A DNA stretch of 64,000 bases from Corynebacterium propinquum DSM 44285 (lineage in GTDB: Bacteria > Actinomycetota > Actinomycetes > Mycobacteriales > Mycobacteriaceae), in assembly GCF_000375525.1 (NCBI RefSeq), contig NZ_AQXC01000003.1, positions 62,001-126,000 of the forward strand, written 5' to 3'. The notes under the pieces are model-generated. The model saw only the letters and a list, made by a program, of their open reading frames with translations. It made no database searches and was not told the DNA's origin. Below, piece after piece: positions 17,136 through 24,683 of this stretch; positions within the stretch are counted from its first letter, which is position 1, and each line of letters opens with the position of its first letter. The position numbers and the translations under genes were made by a program.

Positions 17136-18170
17136 ATGTTGCGAGAAGATCTGAATTCACTGCCCGCCTACGTCCCCGGCAAGCGCATGCCGGATGCAGT
17201 CAAGCTTTCTTCTAACGAATCCACCCACGCCCCGCTGCCGAGTGTTTCCGCGGCGATTGCCGAATCCGCCGCGCAATCCCACCGCTATCCGGACATGGGC
17301 GCCGTGGAGCTGCGCCGCCAGCTTGCCACCAAGTTGGGGCTAGCCGACGAAAACAGCGTCACCGTCGGTACCGGTTCGTCCGCGCTGTGCCAACAATTGG
17401 TGACCATCACCTGCCAACCGGGCGATGAAGTCATTTTCCCGTGGCGCAGCTTTGAGGCCTACCCGATTTTCACCCAGGTCACTGGCGCTACCGCCGTACC
17501 GGTCCCCCTGCGCGAGCTGCGCAATGATCTTCCCGCCATGGCCGATACCATCACCGAGCGCACCCGCCTGATTTTCGTGTGCAACCCGAATAACCCCACC
17601 GGCACCACCGTCAGCACCGAGGAATTCCGTGAGTTCATGGACCGGGTGCCTGCCGACGTCGTCGTCGCCTTGGATGAGGCTTATGTGGAATACAACACTG
17701 CCGACGACACCCCGCTGGCCACCGAGGCCGTGCAGCAGTACCCGAATGTGATCGGTTTGCGCACGTTTTCCAAGGCTTACGGGCTGGCCGGCCTGCGCGT
17801 CGGTTACGCCTTCGGCAACCCGGACATCATTACGGTTTTAGCGAAGGTCGCCATTCCGTTTAGCGTGTCCGCGGTGGGGCAGGCGGCGGCAGTGGCGTCG
17901 TTGGAGGCTGCCGACGAGCTCGACGAGCGTATTTCCGAGACCAACCAGCAGCGCGACCGGCTTGCCGACGAGCTGGCGCTCACGCAATCTTTCGCTAATT
18001 TTGTGTGGATCCCGGCAGAATCTTTGCAGGATAAGCCGCAAAACGTCGCCGCACAGCTGGCAGAATCCGGCGTGTTGGTGCGCGCGTTCGACGAAGGTCT
18101 GCGCATTACCGCCACCACTGCAGAAGAAACCGACGCCTTGCTTGCCGCGTGGGAGAAGATGACTGCCTAA
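17136..18170 (+). CDS. pat: Aromatic/histidinol-phosphate aminotransferase (HisC/Pat type)
   Basis: 344 residues, fold-type I PLP enzyme. Motifs are KLSSNES near the N-terminus, NPNNPTGT, DEAYVEY and the PLP lysine block TFSKAYGLAGLRVGY. This matches the actinobacterial Pat group, which makes phenylalanine and other aromatic amino acids; overlap with histidinol-phosphate activity is possible. The start at 17136 (MLREDLNSLPAYVPG) is preferred over the ATG at 17097 because homologues begin here and TACACT (17123-17128) lies seven bases upstream, giving a leaderless transcript. The stop overlaps the start of the next gene (TAATG). Confidence 0.9.
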   Translation: MLREDLNSLPAYVPGKRMPDAVKLSSNESTHAPLPSVSAAIAESAAQSHRYPDMGAVELRRQLATKLGLADENSVTVGTGSSALCQQLVTITCQPGDEVIFPWRSFEAYPIFTQVTGATAVPVPLRELRNDLPAMADTITERTRLIFVCNPNNPTGTTVSTEEFREFMDRVPADVVVALDEAYVEYNTADDTPLATEAVQQYPNVIGLRTFSKAYGLAGLRVGYAFGNPDIITVLAKVAIPFSVSAVGQAAAVASLEAADELDERISETNQQRDRLADELALTQSFANFVWIPAESLQDKPQNVAAQLAESGVLVRAFDEGLRITATTAEETDALLAAWEKMTA

Positions 18171-18589
18171 TGCGTGCCCTGGCGCTGCTGCTGAATATCG
18201 TGACCATCGCCGCGGCCTTGGCGGTGACTGTGTGGCTAGTGCCGGGCGTGAATTACACGGGTCCGAATAAGCTGCTGGTCGACGAATCTTTCGACCCCGC
18301 TATCGCGTTGGGGATCATCGCTGCCGCATTCATGGTGGTCAACTCCACCGTCGGCCCGATCGTGCGCACAGTGGGCGCACCGATTAACTGCCTGACGCTC
18401 GGTTTGTTTTCTTTCGTCGTCAATATCGCGATCCTGTGGCTGGCTTCGGTGATTACCAACGCCATCAACATTTGGGGTATCACTTTCACCATCGACGGTT
18501 TCTGGTCCGCCGCCTTTGGCGCCGGCATTTTCGCTTTCGCGCGCAGCATCGTTGCGATGATCACCAACCCGGTACGTGCCCGAGGCTAG
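18170..18589 (+). CDS. Small membrane protein of the phage-holin-4-like family
   Basis: 139 residues with four hydrophobic segments and the family pattern VWLVPGVNYTG, VNSTVGPIVR and PINCLTLGLFSFVVNIAILW. The ATG shares one base with the pat stop, so it is probably translationally coupled. Despite its family name this is a common chromosomal protein in actinobacteria, and there is no phage gene nearby. The function is unknown. A long-loop hairpin terminator lies 90 bp downstream. Confidence 0.8.
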   Translation: MRALALLLNIVTIAAALAVTVWLVPGVNYTGPNKLLVDESFDPAIALGIIAAAFMVVNSTVGPIVRTVGAPINCLTLGLFSFVVNIAILWLASVITNAINIWGITFTIDGFWSAAFGAGIFAFARSIVAMITNPVRARG

Positions 18590-18679
18590 AGTGGCGTAGT
18601 CATCGTCGGCAACTGGACCTAGTCCTAGCAGCGGTTTTTCTGGTCAAAATTATGCCGATGTTGCCGTTGAAAAATCAAT

Positions 18680-18732
18680 AACCCCGGCGATTTACTCCTA
18701 CTTTCGTAGTGCAGGGATCGTTCCGGGGCTTT
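18680..18732. terminator. Branched hairpin terminator between the holin-like gene and ssuD
   Basis: Arms CCCCGG (18682-18687) and CCGGGG (18723-18728) enclose an inner hairpin CTAC-TTTC-GTAG (18698-18709). CTTT follows on the plus strand and TTATT on the minus strand, so it could stop both convergent transcripts. The rest of 18590-18763 shows nothing else. Confidence 0.6.
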
Positions 18733-18763
18733 CGAGATAAAGAATAGCATTTCCATAATGCCC

Positions 18764-19894
18764 TTAGCGGTTGGTCACCGGATACCCCAGCTTTTGCAGC
18801 TGCGGAACGACGCCTTCACCCACGGTCCAGGTTTCTTCCAAATGTGGGTAGCCCGACACAATGAAATGCTTGATTCCAGCATCACGATATTCCGCCAGCC
18901 GCTGCGCAACTTCTTGGTGGCTGCCTACCAGCGCGGTGCCCGCGCCGCCGCGCAGCAGTCCGACGCCCGCCCACAGGTTGGGAGCGATTTCCAGCTCACG
19001 GGCGTCGGCACCCGAAACAAAATCCTTACCTTGCCCGTGCAGTTCGCTTTGCAAGCGCTGCCCTTCCGATTGCGAACGGGCCAGATCTTTTTGAATTTTC
19101 TGCACTTCTTCCGGGTCCACACTATCGAGCAACCGCTGCGCTTCCGCCCAGGCCTGCTGCGAAGTATCCCGGGCAATGATGTGCAGCCGGATACCGTACT
19201 CAATTTCCCGACCAGCTGCGGCAGCAGATTGCCGGACCCGTTCCAGTTTTTCTGCCACCTTATCTGGGGTCTCACCCCAGGTTAAATACACATCGGCCCG
19301 TCGCCCGGCGACCTCGATGCCGGGTTGCGAGGAACCGCCGAAAAAGATGCGCGGGGTGGTCTCTGGACGTTTTGCTAATTGTGCGTTTTCTACCGTTTCG
19401 TAGGTTCCCTGCCGCGTGATTGGTTCCTGGCTAGTCCACAAATCCTGCGCCAAAGCCAGCGCTTCATCGGCTCGGGCATAACGCTGCTCCTTAGTGGTGT
19501 AATCGCCATAGGCTCTTTGCTCAATGTCCTCGCCGCCCACGACGACGTTGAGTAGCACACGACCGCCGGATAATTCCTGCAGGGTTTGTGTTTGCTGCGC
19601 GATCAACGGTGTGCTGACTAGCCCTGGGCGAAAAGCAATGAGGAATTTGATGCGAGAAGTTCGCGCCAGCAACGCCGCGTCGGTGACCCAAGAATCAGCG
19701 CACCACTGACCGGTCGGTGTAAGTAGGGATTCAAAGCCGTTCGCCTCTGCCGCAAGTGCAATTTGCGTGAGGTAATCCAGCGTGGGTTCGCGCTCCCCGT
19801 GATAGATGCCGCCGCCGTGCCCGCCACCAATAATTTGTCGGGAATCGCCGTAGGTGGGTAGGTACCAGTGCAATGTGATCTCTGTATCAGCCAT
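18764..19894 (-). CDS. ssuD: FMNH2-dependent alkanesulfonate monooxygenase (LLM-class oxidoreductase)
   Basis: 376 residues with the luciferase-like TIM-barrel features of SsuD: WYLPTYGDSR, EANGFESLLTPTG, RPGLVSTPLIAQQTQTL, LLNVVVGGE and FFGGSSQPGIEVAGRRADVYLTWGE. The enzyme releases sulfite from alkanesulfonates, giving sulfur in sulfate limitation. There is no ribosome binding site; a TACTGT box (19900-19905, minus strand) lies five bases from the ATG. McbR boxes overlap and precede this promoter, so repression by the sulfur-metabolism regulator McbR is likely. The ABC importer ssuABC and a flavin reductase are not in the window. Confidence 0.92.
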   Translation of the reverse strand: MADTEITLHWYLPTYGDSRQIIGGGHGGGIYHGEREPTLDYLTQIALAAEANGFESLLTPTGQWCADSWVTDAALLARTSRIKFLIAFRPGLVSTPLIAQQTQTLQELSGGRVLLNVVVGGEDIEQRAYGDYTTKEQRYARADEALALAQDLWTSQEPITRQGTYETVENAQLAKRPETTPRIFFGGSSQPGIEVAGRRADVYLTWGETPDKVAEKLERVRQSAAAAGREIEYGIRLHIIARDTSQQAWAEAQRLLDSVDPEEVQKIQKDLARSQSEGQRLQSELHGQGKDFVSGADARELEIAPNLWAGVGLLRGGAGTALVGSHQEVAQRLAEYRDAGIKHFIVSGYPHLEETWTVGEGVVPQLQKLGYPVTNR

Positions 19895-19903
19895 GACAGA
19901 CAG

Positions 19904-19919
19904 TAGACCACATGGTCTG
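19904..19919. promoter_or_regulatory. McbR box 1 (overlaps ssuD promoter)
   Basis: TAGACCACATGGTCTG matches the known McbR operator TAGAC-N6-GTCTA except for the last base, and it touches the candidate -10 TACTGT (19900-19905) of the leaderless ssuD gene. Confidence 0.75.
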
Positions 19920-19958
19920 TCGTGAATGCGATAATTTCATTCACAGATCATGGAATAA

Positions 19959-19974
19959 TAGACCAATCAGTCTA
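19959..19974. promoter_or_regulatory. McbR box 2 (perfect)
   Basis: TAGACCAATCAGTCTA is an exact TAGAC-N6-GTCTA operator, 55 bp upstream of box 1. Confidence 0.85.
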
Positions 19975-20036
19975 CTTACCCTCATGCAACCTGCACCTTT
20001 ACAAATATTTAACCCCCACAATCAATAAGCGAATTA

Positions 20037-20052
20037 CAGACAGGTCAGTCTA
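20037..20052. promoter_or_regulatory. McbR box 3 (orphan position)
   Basis: CAGACAGGTCAGTCTA differs from the operator in one base and overlaps a TATAAA on the plus strand. It lies 140 bp from ssuD and no rightward gene follows directly, so it may assist looping or serve an unrecognised transcript. The remaining 20053-20120 shows no gene. Confidence 0.6.
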
Positions 20053-20120
20053 TAAATGGTGAGAATGACTGCCCTGAAGGGGTTGACAACTTAACTATTA
20101 ACCCGCGCTGCAGAGACCCT

Positions 20121-20174
20121 GGGGGCGAAAATAAAAACAACCGGCGGCACCTGAAAGAAAACAGATACCACCGG
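20121..20174 (-). terminator. Rho-independent terminator of tRNA-Ser(TGA)
   Basis: A 13-bp stem with G-U pairs, CAGATACCACCGG (20162-20174) against CCGGCGGCACCTG (20141-20153), has an eight-base T-rich loop on the minus strand and is followed by TTGTTTTTATTTTCG. It lies nine bases past the tRNA. Confidence 0.88.
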
Positions 20175-20183
20175 TATGTCCAC

Positions 20184-20271
20184 TGGCGGAGGCGGCGGGA
20201 TTTGAACCCGCGGTGAGTTTCCCCACGCTGGTTTTCAAGACCAGTGCATTCGGCCGCTCTGCCACACCTCC
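20184..20271 (-). tRNA. tRNA-Ser (anticodon TGA)
   Basis: An 88-base class II tRNA with acceptor GGAGGTG/CGCCTCC, anticodon loop CTTGAAA (anticodon TGA), a long variable arm, T-loop GTTCAAATC and an encoded CCA. Confidence 0.96.
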
Positions 20272-20298
20272 AGCGACATTAACCTACCATGGAATTCT

Positions 20299-21336
20299 AT
20301 GACTCAGAAAAAGGCGCAGAAAAAAGTCCAGAAAAATGCACAGAACACTGTAACTCCAGAAATTCCAGACACCATGCACGCCATCGTGCAAACCGATGCC
20401 GACGATCCGCAGTCTTTAGAACTCACCCAGGTGGATATCCCCCAGCTGCGCGCAGGCGAGGTGCTCGTCAAAGTGGCGGCATCGGGCGTGAACCGGGCGG
20501 ATTTACTCCAGGCCAAAGGAGCGTACCCACCACCACCGGGCGCTTCTGAGCTGATCGGCCTGGAAGCCGCCGGCACCATCGTCGACGCTGGTGATACCAA
20601 TCGCGAGGTGGGCGAAGAGGTCGGCGCGCTGCTCGCCGGTGGCGGTTATGCGGAATACGTCGCTGTGCCCGAAGGTCAACTCACCCCCATCCCCGAGGGC
20701 TATTCCCTGGAAGATACTGCTTCTGTCGTCGAAGTAGCCTGCACCGTCTGGTCCAATTTGGTGATGACGGCTGGCCTACATTCCGGCCAGACCATCCTGA
20801 TTCACGGCGGCGGTGGCGGCATCGGCACCTTCGCCATTCAGGTCGCGAAAAAACTCGGAGCGAAAGTCGCCGTCACCGCAGGCTCAGCGGAAAAACTCGA
20901 GACCTGCAAGAAATACGGCGCGGATATCTTAATCAACTACAAAGAAGAGGATTTCGTCGACAAGCTGAAAGGCTCCTGCGACGTCATCCTGGATATCATC
21001 GGCGCGAAATACCTGAAGCAGAACCTGAAATCGCTGGCCAAGGACGGCAAGCTGGTAATCATCGGCATGCAGGGCGGCACGAAAGAAGAGATCAACCTGG
21101 GCGCAGTGCTGGCCAACCGGCTGAGCATTTTCGGCACCACGCTGCGTTCCCGCGACACCGAGGCCAAAGCCGAGATCGTCCGCGACACCGTTGCCCACGT
21201 GTGGCCTTGGCTAGCCGACGGCTCCATCACCCACCACCGGCACGCTAGCTACCCGCTTGCCGACGCGGCTACCGCGCACAAAGCGCTCGACTCTGGCGAA
21301 GTCACCGGCACGCTGGTGCTCACGCAGAGCAGCTAG
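20299..21336 (+). CDS. qor: NAD(P)H:quinone oxidoreductase (zinc-free MDR, PIG3/Qor type)
   Basis: 345 residues. After a Lys/Gln-rich N-terminus of about 25 residues the MDR core begins at MHAIVQTD. It shows SGVNRADLLQAKGAYPPPPG, the family block GLEAAGTIVDAG and the Rossmann motif IHGGGGGIGTFAIQVAKKLGA. It probably transfers hydride from NADPH to quinones. TACCAT eight bases before the ATG suggests a leaderless start at 20299; the ATG at 20374 is an alternative that removes the unusual N-terminus. In M. tuberculosis the corresponding place before the arabinogalactan genes holds a quinone oxidoreductase (Rv3777), which supports synteny. Confidence 0.9.
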   Translation: MTQKKAQKKVQKNAQNTVTPEIPDTMHAIVQTDADDPQSLELTQVDIPQLRAGEVLVKVAASGVNRADLLQAKGAYPPPPGASELIGLEAAGTIVDAGDTNREVGEEVGALLAGGGYAEYVAVPEGQLTPIPEGYSLEDTASVVEVACTVWSNLVMTAGLHSGQTILIHGGGGGIGTFAIQVAKKLGAKVAVTAGSAEKLETCKKYGADILINYKEEDFVDKLKGSCDVILDIIGAKYLKQNLKSLAKDGKLVIIGMQGGTKEEINLGAVLANRLSIFGTTLRSRDTEAKAEIVRDTVAHVWPWLADGSITHHRHASYPLADAATAHKALDSGEVTGTLVLTQSS

Positions 21337-21389
21337 ATCCCCAGCGCTACCCGCGCAGATTCGCCGAATTTTCGTCTCTTAAACAACAA

Positions 21390-21429
21390 CCCTCGGTAAG
21401 TACATAATTGCTGATCATAGCGCCGAGGG
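21390..21429. terminator. Hairpin between qor and the class V aminotransferase gene
   Basis: Seven-base arms CCCTCGG (21390-21396) and CCGAGGG (21423-21429). On the minus strand TTGTTGTTTAAG follows, so it most likely ends the leftward gene at 21508. The right arm overlaps the first unit of the 23-bp repeat array. Confidence 0.55.
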
Positions 21430-21490
21430 GGTGGTTTGTCGACAGTTTAGGGGGTGGTTTGTCGACGTTTCAGAGGGTGGTTTGTCGTCT
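21427..21490. repeat. Orphan array of three 23-bp direct repeats
   Basis: GTGGTTTGTCG starts at 21431, 21454 and 21477, an exact 23-bp period; the first two units continue GAC and are preceded by GGGG. On the minus strand the core is GTCGACAAACCACC. The period equals that of the arrays before the two DUF4143 ATPase genes at 3216 and 63919, but no ATPase gene is present here. It lies behind qor, in the same tail-side position that the two ATPase genes occupy behind their plus-strand neighbours. Confidence 0.8.
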
Positions 21491-21507
21491 ATTTACAGGG
21501 CGAAAAG

Positions 21508-22743
21508 TTAAGCCAACGAAGCCACCACGCGCGTGAGGTGCGCGATATCAGCTTCCGTATTAAATGGTGCGGCGGAAATCGTCACCGCGCCACCGATCTC
21601 ACCGACCCCCATGTTTTCCAACAGCGGGGTATTTGGCGCGATGGTGGTCACCAGCCCGTTATCGAATAGCCGCTGGTGCACCGTCGCCGCTGGTACCCCA
21701 TGCACGGCAAAAGACAAACGCGGCAGCCGGTCCGCCGTGGACCCAGCCGCGGCTTCACCAGTCACGCCAATGATGTGCGCGGCAGGCAGCGTGCCCAAAA
21801 ACGTATACATCTGGTTCGTTAACCGCGCCATGTACACATCCAGCTCCGCCATGGACTGCTGCACACGTTTGCGCCGCGAACCGGCCGGGGCCGAACCCAG
21901 CCGCGCCACGTGATCCACTGCCGGGCCGACGCCACCGGCCAGGCCAGCAGAAAACGGAGATTCCAGCTTCGCGTAGGTATCACAGTCTTGTGTCGGTGAA
22001 ATCGGCGCAATGCGTTTAAACATCGCAGTATCGCGGAAGACCAGCGCGGCCAACTGCGGGCCACCAATCTGCGCCAGGTCGATAGCCAGGATGTTGCAAT
22101 CCCAATCATCAGCAACGATCGGCCGGTACATCGCGATGCTGGAGACGTCGACAAGCGTCCACGCCCGCGAACGCGAACGCACGTGTTCCACGATCTCACT
22201 GACCGGCGCGACGGTGCCCAGCAAATCATGCGCGGCGGACAATGCCACGAAGCGCGTGTGGCCGTCGACAAGATCTTTATACTGAAACGCCGGCAACTCG
22301 CCTGTGGCCAAATCCGGCAAGGCCCAGCGGGTATCGTCGACAAGCCCAGAAAACGGGGCAGACACCTCCGGGGCATCCAAGCCCGACAGCACCACCGAGG
22401 TACCCGGGCGCGAGAGCATCGGCTCCATCGCGCGCGCCAAAGACTGATACAGCACCGGCAGGCTCGACCCCAGCACGACGCGATCGGCGCGCACCCCCAA
22501 CAAATCCGCCACGGCGCCACGGGCATTTTCGATATACACATCGCCTTCTAACCGTCCGGCATGCTGGCGCTGCGAATGGCTCCCCGTCGGGCCGGTGCTG
22601 ACAGAAGTGGCATTACGGAAAGCGCGGGCAACACCCACCGCCACGCGTTCCGGGACCTGCGGAGTGGCATGCGCATTCAGATACGTCCAGCCCTCAGATA
22701 GCGTGGTGTACAAACCACGCACGCTGTAGACGTCATAAGCCAT
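21508..22743 (-). CDS. Class V aminotransferase-fold protein (cysteine desulfurase-like) lacking the PLP lysine
   Basis: 411 residues with the class V fold features: YLNAHATPQVP near the start, GDVYIENARGAVADLLGV, VLGSSLPVLYQSLA and WTLVDVSSIAMYRP. In desulfurases the PLP lysine lies in a block like S-x-H-K-x-x-G-P; here the aligned segment reads DLAQIGGPQ, with Gln in place of Lys. It may therefore not use PLP in the usual way. It sits where M. tuberculosis has Rv3778c, between the quinone reductase and the arabinogalactan genes, and reads opposite to wzm. No ribosome binding site strong enough to fix the start was seen. Confidence 0.8.
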   Translation of the reverse strand: MAYDVYSVRGLYTTLSEGWTYLNAHATPQVPERVAVGVARAFRNATSVSTGPTGSHSQRQHAGRLEGDVYIENARGAVADLLGVRADRVVLGSSLPVLYQSLARAMEPMLSRPGTSVVLSGLDAPEVSAPFSGLVDDTRWALPDLATGELPAFQYKDLVDGHTRFVALSAAHDLLGTVAPVSEIVEHVRSRSRAWTLVDVSSIAMYRPIVADDWDCNILAIDLAQIGGPQLAALVFRDTAMFKRIAPISPTQDCDTYAKLESPFSAGLAGGVGPAVDHVARLGSAPAGSRRKRVQQSMAELDVYMARLTNQMYTFLGTLPAAHIIGVTGEAAAGSTADRLPRLSFAVHGVPAATVHQRLFDNGLVTTIAPNTPLLENMGVGEIGGAVTISAAPFNTEADIAHLTRVVASLA

Positions 22744-22965
22744 GCCTGTCTCAGCTCCCTTCTGCCTTGCCCGCTAATACTGTATACCGAAAATTGCGGC
22801 GCACTCAATCCTCCTGGCCGACGCCTGCCACCCAAGAAATTCCCAGCTCACACAAAGAATCACGGCAGGCTGGTGCGCGTTGTAGCCTCGCCAGGTAGAG
22901 CGCAACTGCTAAGGTTTGCCCTTGTGCAGGAGAACAATACGCAGCTTGACCAAGATATTGCCCGG

Positions 22966-23817
22966 ATGACCTCTGGCGCCGACGGCGATGCACCCCAGTC
23001 TAAGTCAATGACCTTCGGGGCTGCCTGGCGCGATCTGTCACATGGCCTGAAGCAGCACGAATTGTGGCTGCTACTGGGTTTGCAAGACATGAAGCAGCGC
23101 TACCGACGCTCGGTACTGGGGCCGTTCTGGATCACTATCGCCACCGGTGCCATGGCGACTGCACTGGGCTTTTTGTACTCCATGCTGTTTGATATCCCCA
23201 CCGCGGAATTCCTGCCGCACGTGACTGTGGGCTTGATCATGTGGACGTTCATTTCGGGTTGTTTGAAAGACGGCTCGATGATCTTCATCGATAACGAGGG
23301 CCTGATCAAACAGCTACCCGCCGCGATTTCTGTGCACGTGTACCGGTTGGTGTGGCGCCAACTGTTGTTCTTGGCGCACAATATGATCATCTGGGTCGCG
23401 CTGATCATCATCTTCCCCCGCCACTTGGGCTGGGAAGTGCTGCTGGCCATTCCCGGGCTGGTGTTGTTGGTGCTCAACGGCGCGTGGGTATCGATGTTCT
23501 TCGGCATCATCGCCACCCGTTTCCGTGACGTCGCCCCGCTGCTGGAGGCGCTGACTCAGCTACTGTTTTATGTCACCCCCATCGTGTGGACGGTGCGCAC
23601 GTTAGAAGAACAAGGCGGCGACGGCATCGAAGGCCCAGCCCGCCTGGTGGAGCTGAATCCACTGTTCCATTACCTCGAAATCGTCCGCGGCCCGCTGATC
23701 GGCCAGCCTGTCGACGCCTACCACTGGTGGGTCGTTGTCGGCTGCACCGTCGTCGGTTTCGGTCTAGCCCTGCTGGCGATGAAGCGCTGGCGTTTCCGTG
23801 TCAGCTACTGGGTTTAA
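22966..23817 (+). CDS. wzm: ABC-2 type polysaccharide/galactan export permease
   Basis: About 283 residues from ATG 22966, with six hydrophobic segments of an ABC-2 permease. Before the first segment lies a cytoplasmic helix with ELWLLLGLQDMKQRYRRSVLGPFW, the usual Wzm signature. Together with Wzt it is predicted to export lipid-linked galactan across the membrane, as proposed for Rv3783/Rv3781. The exact start is uncertain: the open frame reaches back to 22873, and ATG 23008 is a further candidate. The next gene, wzt, starts 45 bases after the stop. Confidence 0.9.
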   Translation: MTSGADGDAPQSKSMTFGAAWRDLSHGLKQHELWLLLGLQDMKQRYRRSVLGPFWITIATGAMATALGFLYSMLFDIPTAEFLPHVTVGLIMWTFISGCLKDGSMIFIDNEGLIKQLPAAISVHVYRLVWRQLLFLAHNMIIWVALIIIFPRHLGWEVLLAIPGLVLLVLNGAWVSMFFGIIATRFRDVAPLLEALTQLLFYVTPIVWTVRTLEEQGGDGIEGPARLVELNPLFHYLEIVRGPLIGQPVDAYHWWVVVGCTVVGFGLALLAMKRWRFRVSYWV

Positions 23818-23862
23818 TTTAGCTGGGTTTAATCCTGCGGGATTGTTTAAGGAGTTTCCATC

Positions 23863-24648
23863 ATGGTCTCAATCGATACCTATAACGCCTGCGTCGATTT
23901 CCCGATCTTCGATGCCAAGTCGCGCTCACTGAAAAAAGCAATGCTATCCACCGCCGGCGGCGCGTTGGGCAAAAACGCCAGCAACACTGTCGTCGTCGAA
24001 GCACTGCGTGACGTCAATTTGCACCTACGCGAAGGCGACCGCGTCGGGCTCGTCGGCCACAACGGCGCCGGTAAATCCACCCTGCTGCGCCTGCTGTCGG
24101 GCATCTACGAGCCCACTCGTGGCAGCGCCGATGTTCGCGGCCGCGTCGCCCCTGTCTTTGACCTGGGCGTAGGTATGGACCCGGAGATTTCGGGTTACGA
24201 CAACATCATCATCCGCGGGCTGTTTTTGGGCCAGTCGCGCAAGCAAATGGAAAAGAAAATGGACGAGATCGCGGAGTTCTCCGAGCTGGGCGACTACCTG
24301 CGCATGCCGCTGCGTACCTATTCCACGGGTATGCGGGTGCGCTTGGCGCTGGGTGTGGTCACCTCTATTGAGCCGGAGATTTTGCTTCTCGACGAAGGCA
24401 TCGGCGCCGTGGATGCCGCCTTCATGGCCAAAGCCCGCGTGCGCCTGCAAGAGCTGGTCAAACGCGCCGGTATTTTGGTGTTTGCTTCGCACTCCAACGA
24501 TTTCTTGGCGCAGTTGTGCAACACCGCGCTGTGGGTGGACAAAGGCGAGATCCGTTCCGTGGGCCGCGTGGAAGACGTCGTCGAGGATTACGAAGGCATC
24601 GAGGCCGGTAATTACGTGCGCGATCTGGTGCGACGTTTCCAGAGTTAA
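23863..24648 (+). CDS. wzt: ABC transporter ATP-binding protein for galactan export
   Basis: 261 residues. Walker A is GHNGAGKST (about 64-72), the signature is TYSTGMRVRLA, and Walker B is ILLLDEGIGAVDAAF, followed by the switch HSND. An N-terminal extension of about 45 residues before the ABC core is typical of Wzt/TagH-type proteins, but there is no long C-terminal substrate-binding domain. AAGGAG lies eight bases before the ATG. It forms an operon with wzm and glfT1, mirroring Rv3781-Rv3783. Confidence 0.93.
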   Translation: MVSIDTYNACVDFPIFDAKSRSLKKAMLSTAGGALGKNASNTVVVEALRDVNLHLREGDRVGLVGHNGAGKSTLLRLLSGIYEPTRGSADVRGRVAPVFDLGVGMDPEISGYDNIIIRGLFLGQSRKQMEKKMDEIAEFSELGDYLRMPLRTYSTGMRVRLALGVVTSIEPEILLLDEGIGAVDAAFMAKARVRLQELVKRAGILVFASHSNDFLAQLCNTALWVDKGEIRSVGRVEDVVEDYEGIEAGNYVRDLVRRFQS

Positions 24649-24683
24649 GCGTTTCCAGAGTTATCCCCAACCTCAGCAATAGA

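Noticed and set aside
18170..18589. Prophage remnant because of the phage-holin family name
   Set aside because: The family is a common chromosomal four-helix protein in actinobacteria; no lysin, integrase or structural phage gene is near.
20083..20110. Promoter TTGACA at 20083
   Set aside because: No -10-like box at the proper distance and no plus-strand gene directly downstream.
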